From assembly GCF_022374875.2 (NCBI RefSeq), contig NZ_CP092427.2, positions 3,410,001 through 3,474,000 of the forward strand: a stretch of 64,000 bases of DNA. The letters are read 5' to 3'. The notes under the pieces are model-generated. The model was given only the letters and a program-made list of their open reading frames with translations. It searched no databases and was not told the DNA's origin. The position numbers and the translations under genes are program-made. Origin of the DNA: Mycolicibacterium rufum (GTDB taxonomy: Bacteria > Actinomycetota > Actinomycetes > Mycobacteriales > Mycobacteriaceae). This document shows, in pieces, positions 62,634 to 64,000 of this stretch (within the stretch, counting starts at the first letter, position 1; every line of letters begins with the position of its first letter).

Positions 62634-63704
62634 TCACGCAGACCCTAAACCGGGAACGATGTCGGTGAGACGGAAAGTGATGGGCCGGTCGAGCTGGTCA
62701 TAGGTGCATGAGCGCGGATCCCGGTCTGGCCGCCACCGATTGAACTGCGCGGTGTGGCGGAAGCGTGTTCCCTCCATGTTGTCGTAGCGCACCTCGACGA
62801 CGCGCTCGGGCCGCAGCGGCACGAACGACAGGTCTTTGCCGGCGTTCCACCGCGACCCGCCGCCGTAGCGGCGCACCACGTCCGGGTCGACGTAAGCCGC
62901 CCAGTTCCACGGGTGCTCCTCGAAGGTCGTCACCAGCGGCTGCAACTCGGTGAACAGGGCGCGCCGGCGCGCCATCGGGAAGGCGCCGATCACGCCGACC
63001 GAGGCCAGCGATCCGTCGTCGGCGTAGAGGCCGAGCAGCAGCGACCCGATCGCGTCCGGGCCGGACTTGTGCAGCCGGTAGCCGGCGACGACGCAGTCCG
63101 CGGTGCGTTGATGCTTGATCTTGAACATCACGCGTTTGTCGGGCTGGTAGGTCAGCGCCGGCGGTTTGGCGATGACGCCGTCCAGCCCCGCTCCCTCGAA
63201 CTCGTCGAACCAGCGGCGGGCGGTGGGCAGGTCGGTGGTCGCCGGGGTGACATGGAACGTCGGCCCACATCCGGCAAGAGCCGCGACGAGCGCGGCCCGC
63301 CGCTCGGCGAACGGACGCGCCGTCAGGTCCTCGTCGTCCAGCGCCAACAGGTCGAACGCGATGAACGCCGCCGGCGTCTGCTCGGCGAGCATCTTCACCC
63401 GCGACGCGGCCGGGTGCAGCCGCAGTTGCAGCGCCTCGAAGTCCAACCCCGCGCCGCCGGCGATGACGATCTCGCCGTCGAGCACGCAGCGCGGCGGCAG
63501 CTCGGTCCGTGCGGCGTCGGCGATCTCCGGGAAGTACCGCGTCATCGGCCGCTCGTTGCGGCTGCCGAGTTCCACCTCGTCGCCGTCGCGGAACAGGATC
63601 GACCGGAACCCGTCCCACTTCGGCTCGTACCAGGCGTCCGCAGGGATCTCGGTCACCGACTTCGCCAACATCGGCGACACCGGCGGCATCACGGGAAGTC
63701 TCAT
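62634..63704 (-). CDS. ligC: ATP-dependent DNA ligase LigC
   Basis: 356 residues from ATG. Nucleotidyltransferase core with the AMP-accepting Lys29 in EPKWDGFR (motif I). Further motifs: CVLDGEIVI (motif III/IIIa), AFDLLAL, LDGVIAKPPALTYQP (motif IV) and VMFKIKHQRTADCVV (motif V). The OB-fold C-terminus ends in FRHTAQFNRWRPDRDP. Size and sequence match mycobacterial LigC (Rv3731), a repair ligase with a role in back-up base-excision or end-joining repair. An internal ATG at codon 6 is an alternative start. Confidence 0.92.
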   Translation of the reverse strand: MRLPVMPPVSPMLAKSVTEIPADAWYEPKWDGFRSILFRDGDEVELGSRNERPMTRYFPEIADAARTELPPRCVLDGEIVIAGGAGLDFEALQLRLHPAASRVKMLAEQTPAAFIAFDLLALDDEDLTARPFAERRAALVAALAGCGPTFHVTPATTDLPTARRWFDEFEGAGLDGVIAKPPALTYQPDKRVMFKIKHQRTADCVVAGYRLHKSGPDAIGSLLLGLYADDGSLASVGVIGAFPMARRRALFTELQPLVTTFEEHPWNWAAYVDPDVVRRYGGGSRWNAGKDLSFVPLRPERVVEVRYDNMEGTRFRHTAQFNRWRPDRDPRSCTYDQLDRPITFRLTDIVPGLGSA

Positions 63705-63731
63705 CGACTCCCATTCTGACCGGGACGGGTG

Positions 63732-64000
63732 TCAGCCCTTTCTGCCGACCAGCGCGTCGACGGGCTCCGGCGCGCCGTCACGGTCTCGGACCACGCGGTA
63801 GGCCACATAGCCGACGACGAGCGTCAGCACCACGAAGATGACCGCGAAGTACTGCAGGAACAGCGAGTCCCCTGCCGGGTTGTAGACCTCCTGCCGCGGC
63901 CAGCCGATGTTGACCACCAGCAGCCCGCCCATCACGACGGCGATCAGGTTGACCGGGATGCCCCACCGGCCCAGGTCCATGATCGGTCTGCCGTAGGACA
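63732..64000 (-). CDS. APC-type permease, C-terminal part (cut by window edge)
   Basis: The frame is open to the last base of the window. The visible 89 residues include SYGRPIMDLGRWGIPVNL, two membrane helices (PVNLIAVVMGGLLVVNIGW and YFAVIFVVLTLVVGYVAYR) and a short charged tail. The DLGRWG-x-PVN segment is typical of the last helices of amino acid/polyamine/choline permeases. 27 bases upstream of ligC on the same strand. Confidence 0.65.
   Translation of the reverse strand, partial: SYGRPIMDLGRWGIPVNLIAVVMGGLLVVNIGWPRQEVYNPAGDSLFLQYFAVIFVVLTLVVGYVAYRVVRDRDGAPEPVDALVGRKG

Overview
This is a high-G+C actinobacterial chromosome segment, and the evidence points to a rapidly growing Mycobacterium (Mycolicibacterium). 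From memory of the M. tuberculosis map, positions 9171-21235 follow the order Rv3762c (alkyl sulfatase), Rv3761c, Rv3760, proXVWZ (Rv3759c-Rv3756c), Rv3755c, tyrA, Rv3753c, Rv3752c and a tRNA-Ser. An EsxF/EsxE/CpnT-type toxin operon, two LpqH-family lipoproteins, a DUF732 secreted protein and an AtsD-like sulfatase fit the same assignment. No database search was run, so family names rest on motif and sequence recognition.

Layout. Positions 1-3874 hold the tail of a Brp/Blh carotenoid dioxygenase gene, a DUF2127 membrane protein, an orphan cytochrome c oxidase subunit I gene and a TPR protein with a fresh 84-bp tandem duplication. Positions 3883-7600 are an EsxF-EsxE-CpnT-immunity operon on the minus strand. 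Positions 7677-21032 are mostly core genes: phosphoesterase, YjbR, cupin, alkyl sulfatase, SDR, histidine phosphatase, kinase-fold protein, transglutaminase, the osmoprotectant ABC transporter, tyrA and the tRNA deaminase pair. Positions 21145-23646 are a tRNA-Ser(CGA) gene with an integrated 2.4-kb element remnant bounded by 27-bp direct repeats. It holds an integrase fragment, a Lys/Ala-repeat histone-like protein and an unrecognised membrane protein.

Positions 23769-31022 contain an aquaporin, small stress and regulatory genes, and a mannitol-type sugar-alcohol locus made of a dehydrogenase, divergent MtlA and a DeoR regulator. Positions 31019-43788 contain a GDSL esterase close to M. smegmatis MsAcT, a PAS-GGDEF diguanylate cyclase, two LpqH-family lipoproteins flanking a haloalkane dehalogenase, a Tgt-P450 pair, and a polar amino acid ABC transporter with a monoamine oxidase. 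GluQ follows at 43825; together with Tgt it suggests queuosine modification of tRNA.

Positions 44722-58534 are the highlight. A complete Rhodococcus/Mycobacterium microcompartment (RMM, aminoacetone utilisation) operon sits on the minus strand: GntR regulator, SDR, amino-alcohol kinase, two BMC-T, one BMC-H, one BMC-P, a protein with a likely encapsulation peptide, CoA-acylating-type aldehyde dehydrogenase and class III aminotransferase/phospholyase. A divergent arm on the plus strand encodes an amino acid/amine permease, a B12-dependent diol dehydratase (large and medium subunits fused, plus a small subunit) and its reactivase. Both arms share a promoter region with repeated palindromes that also occur before the GntR gene. 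The inference is that 1-amino-2-propanol (through kinase and phospholyase) and 1,2-propanediol (through the dehydratase) both yield propionaldehyde for the same aldehyde dehydrogenase.

Positions 58515-64000 hold an MBL-fold protein, an LLM-class oxidoreductase, an arylsulfatase, ATP-dependent DNA ligase LigC and the end of another permease.
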